DNA of 64,000 bases from contig NZ_VIRG01000070.1 of the NCBI RefSeq assembly GCF_008107695.1, positions 1,612,001-1,676,000 of the forward strand. The letters run 5' to 3'. Positions 17,368-25,149 of this stretch are shown here, one piece after another. Origin of the DNA: Stappia sp. BW2. GTDB taxonomy: Bacteria; Pseudomonadota; Alphaproteobacteria; Rhizobiales; Stappiaceae. Numbering within the stretch: the stretch's first letter is position 1; the number at the start of each line of letters is the position of its first letter. The notes beneath the pieces are model-generated. The model did not search any database and had not been told where the DNA came from. It saw only the letters and a program-made list of their open reading frames with translations. A program made the position numbers and the translations under genes.

Positions 17368-17549
17368 TAATTCCCCGTAATTGAAATGCAGACTTTTATA
17401 TGTTGCCGTTACGCAACCGCGAATATAATGCAACCTGAAACACAACAGCACCTTATCACGCTCATTTCACGCTGCAACAGCATGCTTTTATCGGATGGTC
17501 ACAGCAGCGTTGCTGCAATCGGCAAATCTAATACTGGTGGGTAGTAAAA

Positions 17550-17804
17550 ATGTCTAAGACCGTTAGCAAACCGGACCGTGCAGGGCTCGAGCAGGAACCT
17601 GCAATCGAAGCTATCAAGCGCATGATCCGGTACACGAAAAAAGAATCGGACAAGGACGGACGGACGTTCTGTTCCTATTTCCTGGATATGGCGCTTCAGT
17701 CCCTTGAGGATGGGTCTGAAGACGTGGACATGATCCTTAAAACCAAGATCACGCCGCTGATGGTTGGACAGAAGGTGGAAACGGCCAAGTCCGAGACACT
17801 CTGA
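17550..17804 (+). CDS. Small hypothetical protein
   Basis: An 84-residue soluble, charged protein diverging from the SARP-type regulator, 182 bases away. I do not recognise a family. It has no signal peptide or membrane segment; features are a basic segment KRMIRYTKKESDKDGR and a single cysteine near residue 42. It has a GGTGGG-like site upstream of the ATG and a strong terminator after it, which support it being a real, independently transcribed gene. It may belong with the neighbouring peptide locus, or may be unrelated. Confidence 0.6.
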   Translation: MSKTVSKPDRAGLEQEPAIEAIKRMIRYTKKESDKDGRTFCSYFLDMALQSLEDGSEDVDMILKTKITPLMVGQKVETAKSETL

Positions 17805-17832
17805 ACCTTCAATATGCTTGTGTTCTGACATG

Positions 17833-17872
17833 CCGCCATGCCCCTATATTGCAGGGGCTGGCGGTTTTTTTT
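17833..17872 (+). terminator. Strong rho-independent terminator
   Basis: CCGCCATGCCCC at 17833-17844 pairs with GGGGCTGGCGG at 17854-17864, directly followed by eight T residues. It ends transcription of the 84-residue protein gene. Confidence 0.88.
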
Positions 17873-17998
17873 GTTTTTCAGTGGATTTTCCGGCGCCTCC
17901 CACGACGAGCCTATCCGGCGAACTCGCACGCTCTTGAACAACCGGAATGCAGCATATCTGGCCAGTCGGCAGGCGTTTTCAAAGAATCTTCAGGGGGA

Positions 17999-18075
17999 TG
18001 GCGACTCCGGCAGGATTCGAACCTGCGACCATTCGCTTAGAAGGCGAGTGCTCTATCCAGCTGAGCTACGGAGCC
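17999..18075 (-). tRNA. tRNA-Arg (anticodon TCT)
   Basis: Cloverleaf read on the minus strand: acceptor GGCTCCG paired with CGGAGTC, D-arm with AGCTCAGCTGGATAGAGC, anticodon loop CTTCTAA giving TCT, and T-arm GGTTCGAATCC. The CCA end is encoded (17999-18001). 77 bases. It reads AGA codons. I saw no duplicated 3' end that would indicate an integrated element. The flanks (17873-17998 and 18076-18304) show no further gene. Confidence 0.96.
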
Positions 18076-18304
18076 ATTTTCAGCAATGGCAATCGTTCCA
18101 CATCGGACCGCTTGCGATTGCAACCAGGGCCGGAAAGAAATCCGGCAAATTTGGATCGACCTGCTTTTCCGGAGGCAAAATCGATCCCGCAATTGCCTCG
18201 GTTGCCCTATTGCGACAAAACTCCGGTCTCTGTCGATCCGAAATTGCCGCTTTCAACAGGCAATCCGGCTTCTACGGAGTTATCTCGCGACCGGATAGAC
18301 AGGT

Positions 18305-18610
18305 TCAGTGTGTCCAGGGCGCTGAGCGGTTGAACTTGAAATTATCCGCATAGGCGGAACCGCGCACCTTGCGTTCCTGCGGCTTTTCAATCCTGTGCGG
18401 AATGCCGTGGCGCTTCGCATAAGCGACAGCGTCTTCCGAAGTTTCGAAGTAAAGCCGGATTTGCTGCTTCATATCGGACGAAGACGTGTAGCCCATCAGC
18501 GGTTCGACGGATTTGGCGACCTCCGGTTCGTAATCCAGAACCCATCTCTGGGTCTTCGCCTTGCCTGACTGCATGGCGGTTTTAGCCGGACGGTAGATGC
18601 GCGCAACCAT
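18305..18610 (-). CDS. ETC complex I subunit, NDUFS4/18-kDa-like
   Basis: A 101-residue protein matching the ETC complex I conserved region: ARIYRPAKTAMQSGKAKTQ at the start, WVLDYEP, then MGYTSSSDMKQQIRLYF, SEDAVAYAKRHGI, and NFKFNRSAPWTH at the end. It is an accessory subunit of respiratory NADH:quinone oxidoreductase found in alphaproteobacteria and mitochondria (NDUFS4). It is usually encoded alone, away from the nuo operon, as here. The match covers the full length and the ATG follows a CTTGAGGG-like site. Confidence 0.92.
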   Translation of the reverse strand: MVARIYRPAKTAMQSGKAKTQRWVLDYEPEVAKSVEPLMGYTSSSDMKQQIRLYFETSEDAVAYAKRHGIPHRIEKPQERKVRGSAYADNFKFNRSAPWTH

Positions 18611-18958
18611 GTGACAGTGCCCTCAAGTCTGAAAGTGTGAGATGCAATTCCTTGCATCAGCTTTTTCCTGCCTTTGCCGCCGGTGTCAACACCGATATTG
18701 GCCATACCCCGCAATCTTTATCCGGGAAGCACGTCAACCTCTCGAACAATCAAGCGTTAACGGTGTTGGCGGAGAGGCAGTTTATAACAATCTCGTAACA
18801 TGACAGGGAAGCGCATTTCGTGCTATTAACTACCCTTGCGTGAACTTGTCTTTACGTCGCCGACGTTCCGGAAACAGTACATGTTCCGTAAAAAAAGTAT
18901 CTAAGGGCCGGACAAAGCACTACGTCCTTTTCCCGGAAGAATACGATAAGGCTCTGAC
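18611..18958. other. Intergenic region, no gene seen
   Basis: 348 bases between divergent genes. I see no convincing open reading frame, RNA gene or repeat. It should hold the promoters of the complex I subunit gene (leftward) and of the small gene at 18959 (rightward). Confidence 0.6.
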
Positions 18959-19192
18959 ATGCATTACGAATTTCTAAAAAGACTGGAAAACTATGTTCCA
19001 GAACACGTGCAGCCGGTCCCGGCAGCGCCAGCCAATCTGAAAGATGCAATCGACGCAGCCAATCTCACCGAAATGTGGGATATGATCCTAGCGCTGGATT
19101 ATTCTGTTTCAGACGCAGATGAACTCTCGCCGGAGAAACGCGATGAATTTATCAACGTCATGTCGCTGCTGCTAAAGGCCTTCGACCGGTAG
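18959..19192 (+). CDS. Small hypothetical acidic protein
   Basis: A 77-residue acidic, probably helical protein I do not recognise. It has no signal peptide or membrane segment. An AAGG lies 8 bases before the ATG. It reads NLTEMWDMILALDYSVSDADELS then RDEFINVMSLLLKAF. It is 17 bases upstream of the next gene in the same direction, so the two may form an operon. Confidence 0.6.
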   Translation: MHYEFLKRLENYVPEHVQPVPAAPANLKDAIDAANLTEMWDMILALDYSVSDADELSPEKRDEFINVMSLLLKAFDR

Positions 19193-19209
19193 GCTGACCC
19201 CAACAACCG

Positions 19210-19794
19210 TTGGCGAGCCGGCAAATCAATGTGCTGAGCGATGTGAACTCATCCCGGTTTCAGCATACCAGAACCCGAGAGAGGAACGTGCTGACACGCC
19301 CCGACACTTATTTTTCGGAACTCGGTATCAAGTCCATTGAAAAGGGACTTGCCGATCCTGCTGTGTCTGCGTTCTACGACAGCATCATGTCGACAGACGC
19401 GAATCATATCCAGCAATGTCTGAAACCGTTTCTGCCGCAGTTGAGCCTCTGCTCGGACAAGATGCCCGACAACGCTCCGCCTCCAATTTTCTATGTGGGC
19501 AAGGAAAGCGGTCAACGGCACCTGTTCGGCGAAGATTGGGCAAGCCCTGCAAAATCCACCTCAGGGCTGCGTACCCCCGACCCGGATCTGGAAGAGGCTT
19601 CGGCGGACGGATATCGCAAGGCTCTGGAGGGCACTCCCTACTACGGCTATGCCCGTACGAAGATTCAGGTCAACGGCGAACTGTACGAGATCGCATTCGA
19701 ACGGCTGATCGTCGCAGTGCGGCCATCTGCCCACTCTGATCTTCGCTTTTGTGCCTATCTTGGCGTTATTCAGGATCTTCAGCGCACGTTCTGA
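19210..19794 (+). CDS. Hypothetical protein with a possible PAS-like C-terminal part
   Basis: Up to 194 residues; the start is uncertain (TTG at 19210 or GTG at 19231, 19243 or 19288, the last with GAGAGG just before it). The C-terminal half, YYGYARTKIQVNGELYEIAF then ERLIVAVRP and DLRFCAYLGVIQDLQ, has the alternating pattern of a PAS-type sensory beta sheet, as in several alphaproteobacterial PAS-fold proteins of unknown function. This is a weak resemblance. Its end overlaps the convergent gene by 29 bases. Confidence 0.5.
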   Translation: MASRQINVLSDVNSSRFQHTRTRERNVLTRPDTYFSELGIKSIEKGLADPAVSAFYDSIMSTDANHIQQCLKPFLPQLSLCSDKMPDNAPPPIFYVGKESGQRHLFGEDWASPAKSTSGLRTPDPDLEEASADGYRKALEGTPYYGYARTKIQVNGELYEIAFERLIVAVRPSAHSDLRFCAYLGVIQDLQRTF

Positions 19795-20671
19795 GGATGA
19801 GTTTGACCAGGCCGTGAAGATCGCTTCGGGTCGCGTAGACCAGCCAGTCATCCGGCCTGATATGCCCGGGTGCAATTTCCCAATGAGTGCCGCGCGGCAC
19901 GAAGCGCCGGTAGCCAACTCGAATGCCGAAACCTTTCTCGGCACTTTTCGCAGCCATCAGTCCATAGAGATAGTCCGGTGACCATTTCAGAAGGGACAGC
20001 AAAAAGCCCAGCTGGGTCAAGGGCTCTGCAAGGCCCTGCCCCCGTATGTCGCGCCGCAGCCAGAGATTGCCGTGATAAACGATACGCCCGCGCATGAAAT
20101 AAGCGTCATGCGCGTGGTCGGTTCCGAACCGGACCTGAGGATCGGGATCGACAAAGATCCGGCGCTGCTGCTGCTGCCAGTGTTCGGCCAGGCTCCGGTC
20201 TTTCAGGTCTTCCACCTTGGCAGCCTGGACTGACACCACGTTTCCGTGACTGTTGACGGCAGCCACCCAGAATGCTGTCGCCCCATGCAGATCGAAAAAC
20301 CGCGGGGAGAAATCTTCCATCAGGTACTTGTCTTCTGTCCCTCTGACGGTTTTTTCGAAAAGCGAAAAATCCGCGCTTTCTTTGAGGGAAAGCCCGGCCT
20401 CTTCAATTCTGGACTGCAGCGCGGCGATCGCCGCCGATACATCCAGCGTCGCCTGGTCGTCAGGATCCGGTATCATACACCCCATCCGGCGCAGCCTGCA
20501 TGCCCTCGCAGACTGTGTCAGCTCCCAAGGCGTGAAAACGCCCATTGGAACAGTCTGTTGTTCTGCGAGAAGTTGCACAAGACGCGAGCGCAGCTTGGCC
20601 GTAGTTATCCCGGCCTTTAGACACAGCACAGCCGGAGTCGCAGGGCTGTTCGTTTCCGAATGCCTGTTCAC
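19766..20671 (-). CDS. Hypothetical protein with GNAT acetyltransferase-like segment
   Basis: A 301-residue protein of no family I can name. Near residue 210, GNLWLRRDIRGQGLAEPLTQ resembles the acetyl-CoA loop (R/Q-x-x-G-x-G/A) of GNAT acetyltransferases, followed by FGIRVGYRRF, typical of the substrate-side strand. An aspartate- and proline-rich linker sits at residues 68-75. The start used is GTG at 20671 and is uncertain, since no good ribosome binding site precedes it. It overlaps the PAS-like gene tail-to-tail by 29 bases. Confidence 0.5.
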   Translation of the reverse strand: MNRHSETNSPATPAVLCLKAGITTAKLRSRLVQLLAEQQTVPMGVFTPWELTQSARACRLRRMGCMIPDPDDQATLDVSAAIAALQSRIEEAGLSLKESADFSLFEKTVRGTEDKYLMEDFSPRFFDLHGATAFWVAAVNSHGNVVSVQAAKVEDLKDRSLAEHWQQQQRRIFVDPDPQVRFGTDHAHDAYFMRGRIVYHGNLWLRRDIRGQGLAEPLTQLGFLLSLLKWSPDYLYGLMAAKSAEKGFGIRVGYRRFVPRGTHWEIAPGHIRPDDWLVYATRSDLHGLVKLILRTCAEDPE

Positions 20672-20706
20672 ATGGGCGTGAAAGAATAGATTTTGGGAAG
20701 AGTGAG

Positions 20707-20783
<77 letters not shown>

Positions 20784-20920
20784 ATCCGTTGATTTTTGCG
20801 GGTGTATCTCCAAGGGCCGCATTCGTCAAGGGAGAAGCATCAGCTTATACGGTTGATTGTGGACAGGCTAACATCGCAGGCAAGGGCTAGCCCGACATTT
20901 TGGCCTGAATTCCACTTGGT

Positions 20921-21406
20921 TCAATCCAGCCCCAGTGACGGGCTGATGACGGCGTCTCCGGCAGAAATCTCAAGTTTTTCTGCCAGACCAGCGTTGATCT
21001 CGAACACGAATTTCGCCGGGCCAAGCGAGGGGATGACATCTTCGGAGAACGGTGTCGTATTGTCAGCAATGCTGACAATAGCCCCTGAAGCGTCGATGAA
21101 AATGATGTCGAGCGGAAGCGGTGTGTTTTTCATCCAGAAATAGCGGTCCCCCTCCCCTTCGAACAGAAACAGCATGCCTCGTTGTTCCGGCATTTCTTTC
21201 CGGAACATCAAGCCCTTTGAGCGCTGTTTGTCCGTCGACGCGACTTCGGCCTCGAATCTGTGTTCCTTGTCACCGGACTGGATGACAAGATCTTCTACCG
21301 GCAAGCCCAGTTGCGGTTCCTGTGCCATCGCCGGTCCTGCCGAGCCCGGCAAGGCGATCCAAAGCGTTGCAGCAAAAATCGAGAGGAACATTAAGAGAGG
21401 ACGCAT
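20921..21406 (-). CDS. DUF192 family exported protein
   Basis: A 161-residue protein from the ATG at 21406 (GGAAG upstream), with a signal peptide of about 26 residues ending in AMAQ. The DUF192 domain is complete: FEAEVASTDKQRSKGLMFR, GMLFLFEGEGDRYFWMKNT, PLDIIFID, and GPAKFVFEINAG. The family is small, periplasmic or extracellular, and of unknown function. The nearest gene on the strand is the cold-shock-domain gene 170 bases upstream; they may be co-transcribed. Confidence 0.9.
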   Translation of the reverse strand: MRPLLMFLSIFAATLWIALPGSAGPAMAQEPQLGLPVEDLVIQSGDKEHRFEAEVASTDKQRSKGLMFRKEMPEQRGMLFLFEGEGDRYFWMKNTPLPLDIIFIDASGAIVSIADNTTPFSEDVIPSLGPAKFVFEINAGLAEKLEISAGDAVISPSLGLD

Positions 21407-21576
21407 TCTGGAAACTTCCTGAAAGACCCGGCCGGACCGGATTGAATGTCTGGCAGTCAATGGTCGGCATTCAATACCATTTCCCGCCGGTCGAAACTGA
21501 TCGTCTCAAGGTCGACAAACAAAAAGGCCGGATCATGTCCGGCCGAGTCGATGTGCAGAATGACGGAAACAAGCAA

Positions 21577-22158
21577 TCAGTGGGAGGCGGGAATATGCGT
21601 GCCCGTACCCATCGGCCGGATTTCGGCGGCCATACGCCCTTTAGGACCTTCACCGAAGCGCACCAGAACATCCTGACCGGGGCGCAATTCGGTGATTCCG
21701 AACCGGCGCAGGGTTTCCATGTGAATGAAGATGTCTTCCGATCCCTCACCCTGCGTCAGAAACCCGAAGCCTTTTACACGGTTGAACCACTTCACGGTCG
21801 CCTTCTCGAAGCCGCCTTCCGGAACAACCTGAACATGTGTGCGCGACGGGGGGAGCTGCGAAGGGTGTGTCGCCGTGCTTTCGTCCATCGACAGAATGCG
21901 AAACGCCTGAAGCCCACGAGGCCGGTCGAGCACTTCACACACAACGCGCGCGCCTTCATAAGCAGTTTGGTACCCGTCCCGTCGGAGGCAGGTGACGTGC
22001 AGAAGGATATCGCCATTGCCGCTGTCCGGCACGATGAAGCCATAACCTTTTCCGACGTCGAACCACTTAATCGTTCCGGCAATCTCAAGTACATCGACGG
22101 CAACATCGTCCGTCAATGTTTCGAGTGCGCGGGCTTCCCGTGCGGTTTTGACCCCCAT
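21577..22158 (-). CDS. Double cold-shock-domain protein
   Basis: A 193-residue protein with two cold-shock domains. The first (about 27-95) has GTIKWFDVGKGYGFIVPD and DILLHVTCL; the second (about 125-190) has ATVKWFNRVKGFGFLTQG and DIFIHMETL. Both contain the RNP1 (KGYGFI, KGFGFL) and RNP2-like motifs that bind single-stranded RNA or DNA. Tandem-CSD proteins are common in alphaproteobacteria and act as RNA chaperones or regulators. A short variable linker joins the domains. Confidence 0.92.
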   Translation of the reverse strand: MGVKTAREARALETLTDDVAVDVLEIAGTIKWFDVGKGYGFIVPDSGNGDILLHVTCLRRDGYQTAYEGARVVCEVLDRPRGLQAFRILSMDESTATHPSQLPPSRTHVQVVPEGGFEKATVKWFNRVKGFGFLTQGEGSEDIFIHMETLRRFGITELRPGQDVLVRFGEGPKGRMAAEIRPMGTGTHIPASH

Positions 22159-22311
22159 AGCCTTTTGTCCCGTCTCTGGTCCGCATTATAAAGCTGAAGG
22201 CAAATTCGACTCACCAGCCAGCTGATTCCTAACAAAAGGATAACATTGCGCTTTCTTGCGAGAAGGAAAATTGTCGGACTAACCACAGACCATTTACGGA
22301 AATCAGTCCCT

Positions 22312-23073
22312 TTATTCGCCGAAATCAGCAAATGTTTGCGCCAAGGGCGTTCGAACGACTGTTGATGCATAGGAATCCAGGGGCGTCTCCTGACCATTGA
22401 GAATCACCAGTTCGGCGCCCGCACGCACCGCGATGGCTGGCAATTGCGCGGCCGGGTGTACCACCAGTGAAGACCCAAGGACCAGAAACAGGTCGCAGTC
22501 TGCCGCGGCTTCAGCAGCACGCTGAAGCTCAAGTTCCGGCATCTGCTGGCCGAAACTGATAACCGCTGCCTTCAACAATCCGTCGCATCGAGAACATCTC
22601 GGACTTCTCCCTATCTCGACAGCCGGCTTCTGCGATTCCAGGTCGGCCCGGGCGCCGCAGAACAGACAGGTCGCATAGGTGGAGTTGCCATGTATCTCGA
22701 CAAGTAAATCTTCCGGAAACCCGGCACGCTGGTGCAGACCATCGACATTCTGCGTAATGAGGCAGGTGAGCTTTCCTGCGCGCGCCAGATTTGTGAGCGC
22801 CAAGTGTGCCGCGTTCGGCTCTGCCCTCGCAAAATAATCCATCATTTCGAAGCGTCTGTCCCAGTCTTCCAGACGGCTGTTCTCGTCATCGACGAAGTCC
22901 TGGTATTGAACAGGCTGGCGTTGGGACCATATCCCGCCGGGTGAACGGAAATCCGGAATTCCGGATTCCGTCGATATTCCCGCCCCGGTCAGGGCAACGA
23001 TCCGCCGGTAGGAACCGACTTTGAACTGTGCCACAAAGCGTTGAGCTTCGGGCAAGGTGTCAATGCAATTCAT
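22312..23073 (-). CDS. cobB: Sir2-family NAD-dependent protein deacylase
   Basis: A 253-residue sirtuin. NAD-binding motifs are GAGISTESGIPDFRS and TQNVDGLHQRAG (catalytic histidine in IHGNS). The zinc site is two Cys-x2-Cys pairs in CLFCGA and CSRCDG. The final Rossmann part reads FLVLGSSLVVHPAAQLP. It removes acyl groups from lysines using NAD. I chose the ATG at 23073, since a longer frame runs upstream through the divergent promoter without domain content. The gene diverges from the glyoxalase gene, 54 bases away. Confidence 0.92.
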   Translation of the reverse strand: MNCIDTLPEAQRFVAQFKVGSYRRIVALTGAGISTESGIPDFRSPGGIWSQRQPVQYQDFVDDENSRLEDWDRRFEMMDYFARAEPNAAHLALTNLARAGKLTCLITQNVDGLHQRAGFPEDLLVEIHGNSTYATCLFCGARADLESQKPAVEIGRSPRCSRCDGLLKAAVISFGQQMPELELQRAAEAAADCDLFLVLGSSLVVHPAAQLPAIAVRAGAELVILNGQETPLDSYASTVVRTPLAQTFADFGE

Positions 23074-23127
23074 CGGCTGGTCCGGTGCCCGTTGGGAAAA
23101 AACCTCGGATGAGGAAAAGGATAGGAC

Positions 23128-23568
23128 ATGCGTTATTTGCACACGATGGTCCGCGTGACCAACATTGAAGACTCTCTCGATTTTTATTGCAACAAGATGG
23201 GCATGACGGAGATCCGCCGTCATGAAAGCGAAAAAGGAAGATTCACCCTGATCTTTCTCGCTGGTGCCGACGACGTCGAAGCCGGCAAGGCCAATTCAGC
23301 GCCGCTGCTTGAGCTGACTTACAACTGGGATCCTGAAACCTATTCGGGCGGACGCAACTTCGGCCACCTCGCCTATGAAGTCGATAACATCTACGATTTC
23401 TGCGAGAACCTTCAGAAACAGGGCGTCACCATCAACCGGCCTCCGCGCGATGGCCGCATGGCCTTCGTCCGTTCGCCGGACAACATTTCCTTCGAGCTGC
23501 TCCAAAAGGGTGAAGCGCTTGAAATTAAAGAACCCTGGGCCTCCATGCCCAACACCGGCGAATGGTAA
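23128..23568 (+). CDS. gloA: Lactoylglutathione lyase (glyoxalase I), VOC family
   Basis: A 146-residue VOC metalloenzyme that converts the hemithioacetal of methylglyoxal and glutathione to S-lactoylglutathione. Metal ligands are visible as H5 (RYLHTMVRV), the glutamate in LLELTYNWD, the histidine in GHLAYEV, and the glutamate in SFELLQKG. The length and the YNWD and NRPPRDGRMAF phrases are typical of GloA. A 10-bp hairpin follows (23591-23614), but A residues rather than T residues follow it. Confidence 0.93.
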   Translation: MRYLHTMVRVTNIEDSLDFYCNKMGMTEIRRHESEKGRFTLIFLAGADDVEAGKANSAPLLELTYNWDPETYSGGRNFGHLAYEVDNIYDFCENLQKQGVTINRPPRDGRMAFVRSPDNISFELLQKGEALEIKEPWASMPNTGEW

Positions 23569-23693
23569 ATTCGATCAGTTTTCAACAGGTGCAGGCCCGG
23601 GTTTCCGGGCTTGCAAAAAATTGTCGTAAAGGCTCTTGCGGGCTGATCCAATCCCGCCTATAAGCCTCCCCACGACGCAGCCGCGTCGACCGC

Positions 23694-23769
23694 GCGCCCA
23701 TCGTCTAGCGGTCTAGGACGCCGCCCTTTCACGGCGGAAACACGGGTTCGAGTCCCGTTGGGCGTGCCA
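23694..23769 (+). tRNA. tRNA-Glu (anticodon TTC)
   Basis: Cloverleaf on the plus strand: acceptor GCGCCCA with TGGGCGT, D-arm TCGTCTAGCGGTCTAGGA, anticodon stem-loop CCGCCCTTTCACGGCGG with TTC, T-arm GGGTTCGAGTCCC, and encoded GCCA. 76 bases. An unrecognised gene converges on it 55 bases downstream. Confidence 0.96.
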
Positions 23770-23824
23770 ATTTCTTCCCTTTCGGCTTAGAAGCAGGCAC
23801 ATGACATTCAGCACATGCTGGATG

Positions 23825-24679
23825 TCAAACGGAACCTGGCGAAATGTACCTGCCCTCGATTTCCTGCGCAGGTTCGTTCTTTCGAAACAAGGTCCGGCCT
23901 GGAAATTCCTTCTTGTAGAATGCTTCGATGTCCATCGCCGACGGGCCGGCATATTCAACGCGCCCGCTCGGGAAGAAAATGTCCAGATCGTCGTCCTTGT
24001 GCTCCGTTGCGTAGGTTTCCTGCGATCCATGCAGGACCATCGCAGTTCCCAGACGACTGTTGACGAAATTCTGCACGTCAAAAAACTTCGGCGAGCGCGT
24101 ATGTTTGGCGCCCAGGCGGTCTTCCCTCACACGCACGATCAGGTGCGGGGCATCCATATCGACGATACCGTAGAGATCAAAGTCTCCATGCACACATTTC
24201 GCCGCGGTGATCAGTGAACTGGATGTGAATTTCACACAGGCGAAATACGGGTCTTCCGGGTTCCGCTCGACGAAATAAAGTCCGCCACGGGGAACGTATG
24301 TCATCGCTTTTTGTTGTTCAAACGTGGCCATTTCCGGTCGCAACTGTTTTTTGAAGTCGTTCCAGGCCTCGATCACATTCGCGTATTTGCCTGGTTTGAA
24401 GGCCTTTTCGCTGGCAAGTTTTGGGTCGACCACCAGTCCGGCAAAACTTTTGCGCCGAGCCTCCGCACACGTGCTTTCTCTTGGCCTGATGTCATAGTCC
24501 GCTGTCTTGGCCTTGCAATCCAGACGCTTTGGCGTGGCGTGGGGTTCCCCGATATGCTGCAGGGATGCAGTGTTGGTCCGCCGCACGAGAATGGCAACGT
24601 TGTAGAGCCGGGCCGCAGACTGGAAGACGCCTATATGTTTGGTTTCAAGATGTTTGAGGATATCTGCTCTTCCGGCCAT
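23825..24679 (-). CDS. Hypothetical protein, unrecognised, possible accessory gene
   Basis: A 284-residue soluble protein from the ATG at 24679 (GGAGGAG 8 bases upstream; a TTG at 24703 is less likely). I do not recognise the family. Striking segments are KCVHGDFDLYGIVDMD (about 168-183), FDVQNFVNSRLGTAMVLHG, and a later acidic DDDLDIFFPSG followed by DIEAFYKKEFPGR. These resemble an enzymatic domain rather than a structural one, but no catalytic set can be named. It lies at the 3' side of tRNA-Glu, a common place for acquired genes. Confidence 0.65.
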   Translation of the reverse strand: MAGRADILKHLETKHIGVFQSAARLYNVAILVRRTNTASLQHIGEPHATPKRLDCKAKTADYDIRPRESTCAEARRKSFAGLVVDPKLASEKAFKPGKYANVIEAWNDFKKQLRPEMATFEQQKAMTYVPRGGLYFVERNPEDPYFACVKFTSSSLITAAKCVHGDFDLYGIVDMDAPHLIVRVREDRLGAKHTRSPKFFDVQNFVNSRLGTAMVLHGSQETYATEHKDDDLDIFFPSGRVEYAGPSAMDIEAFYKKEFPGRTLFRKNEPAQEIEGRYISPGSV

Positions 24680-25149
24680 CAGTCGCTCCTCCGCCGCTTG
24701 CAAACTCCATGAGTATGCCGAACTGCAATTTGCAGGGAATGCAGATTACCAGTTCGGCGTGCCACCGGAGTGACTGACGTCACAAACCTGATTTTGATGA
24801 TCGAAAGGAGTTGCTTTTCACATCACGCGGAGTCTAAAGACCGGCGTTGACCACTTTCCCTAAGGTATTTTTGATGCGATGCAAGTATGGTGACAACCCA
24901 CCGTTGAAAAGTGGCTTTTTTAGGAATTATATGGCTATTCTACGAGCCTGATTTTAATGAAGCCATGACCGGGTCATTCCGGACTTGCTTCAATTGTTGC
25001 AGGACAGCTTTCTCGTTTTGACGTTCCTGTGACGCTTATTACAGAACTATGGGGCCATCCGGGGTACCTGTTCCTCTCAAGAGGACAAAAAACCTCGTGT
25101 AAAGATCGGTGCAACCGACAGGCAACCTTGATCTACGAGAGGACAGGAC
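24680..25149. promoter_or_regulatory. Intergenic region upstream of the caspase-like gene
   Basis: 470 bases, AT-richer than the flanks, with no convincing gene. CCTGATTTTGATGA at 24787-24800 recurs as CCTGATTTTAATGA at 24947-24960 (one mismatch, 160 bases apart), possibly chance. The region should contain the promoter of the gene at 25150 and, leftward, of the gene ending at 23825. Confidence 0.45.

Noticed and set aside
17542..17548. TAGTAAA at 17542 as a second copy of the operator candidate at 14606
   Set aside because: Only seven bases match, there is no partner arm, and it lies in the ribosome binding region of the 84-residue gene; probably chance.
23591..23614. GC-rich hairpin after gloA as a rho-independent terminator
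   Set aside because: The stem is followed by an A run rather than a T run on the coding strand, so it lacks the required feature.
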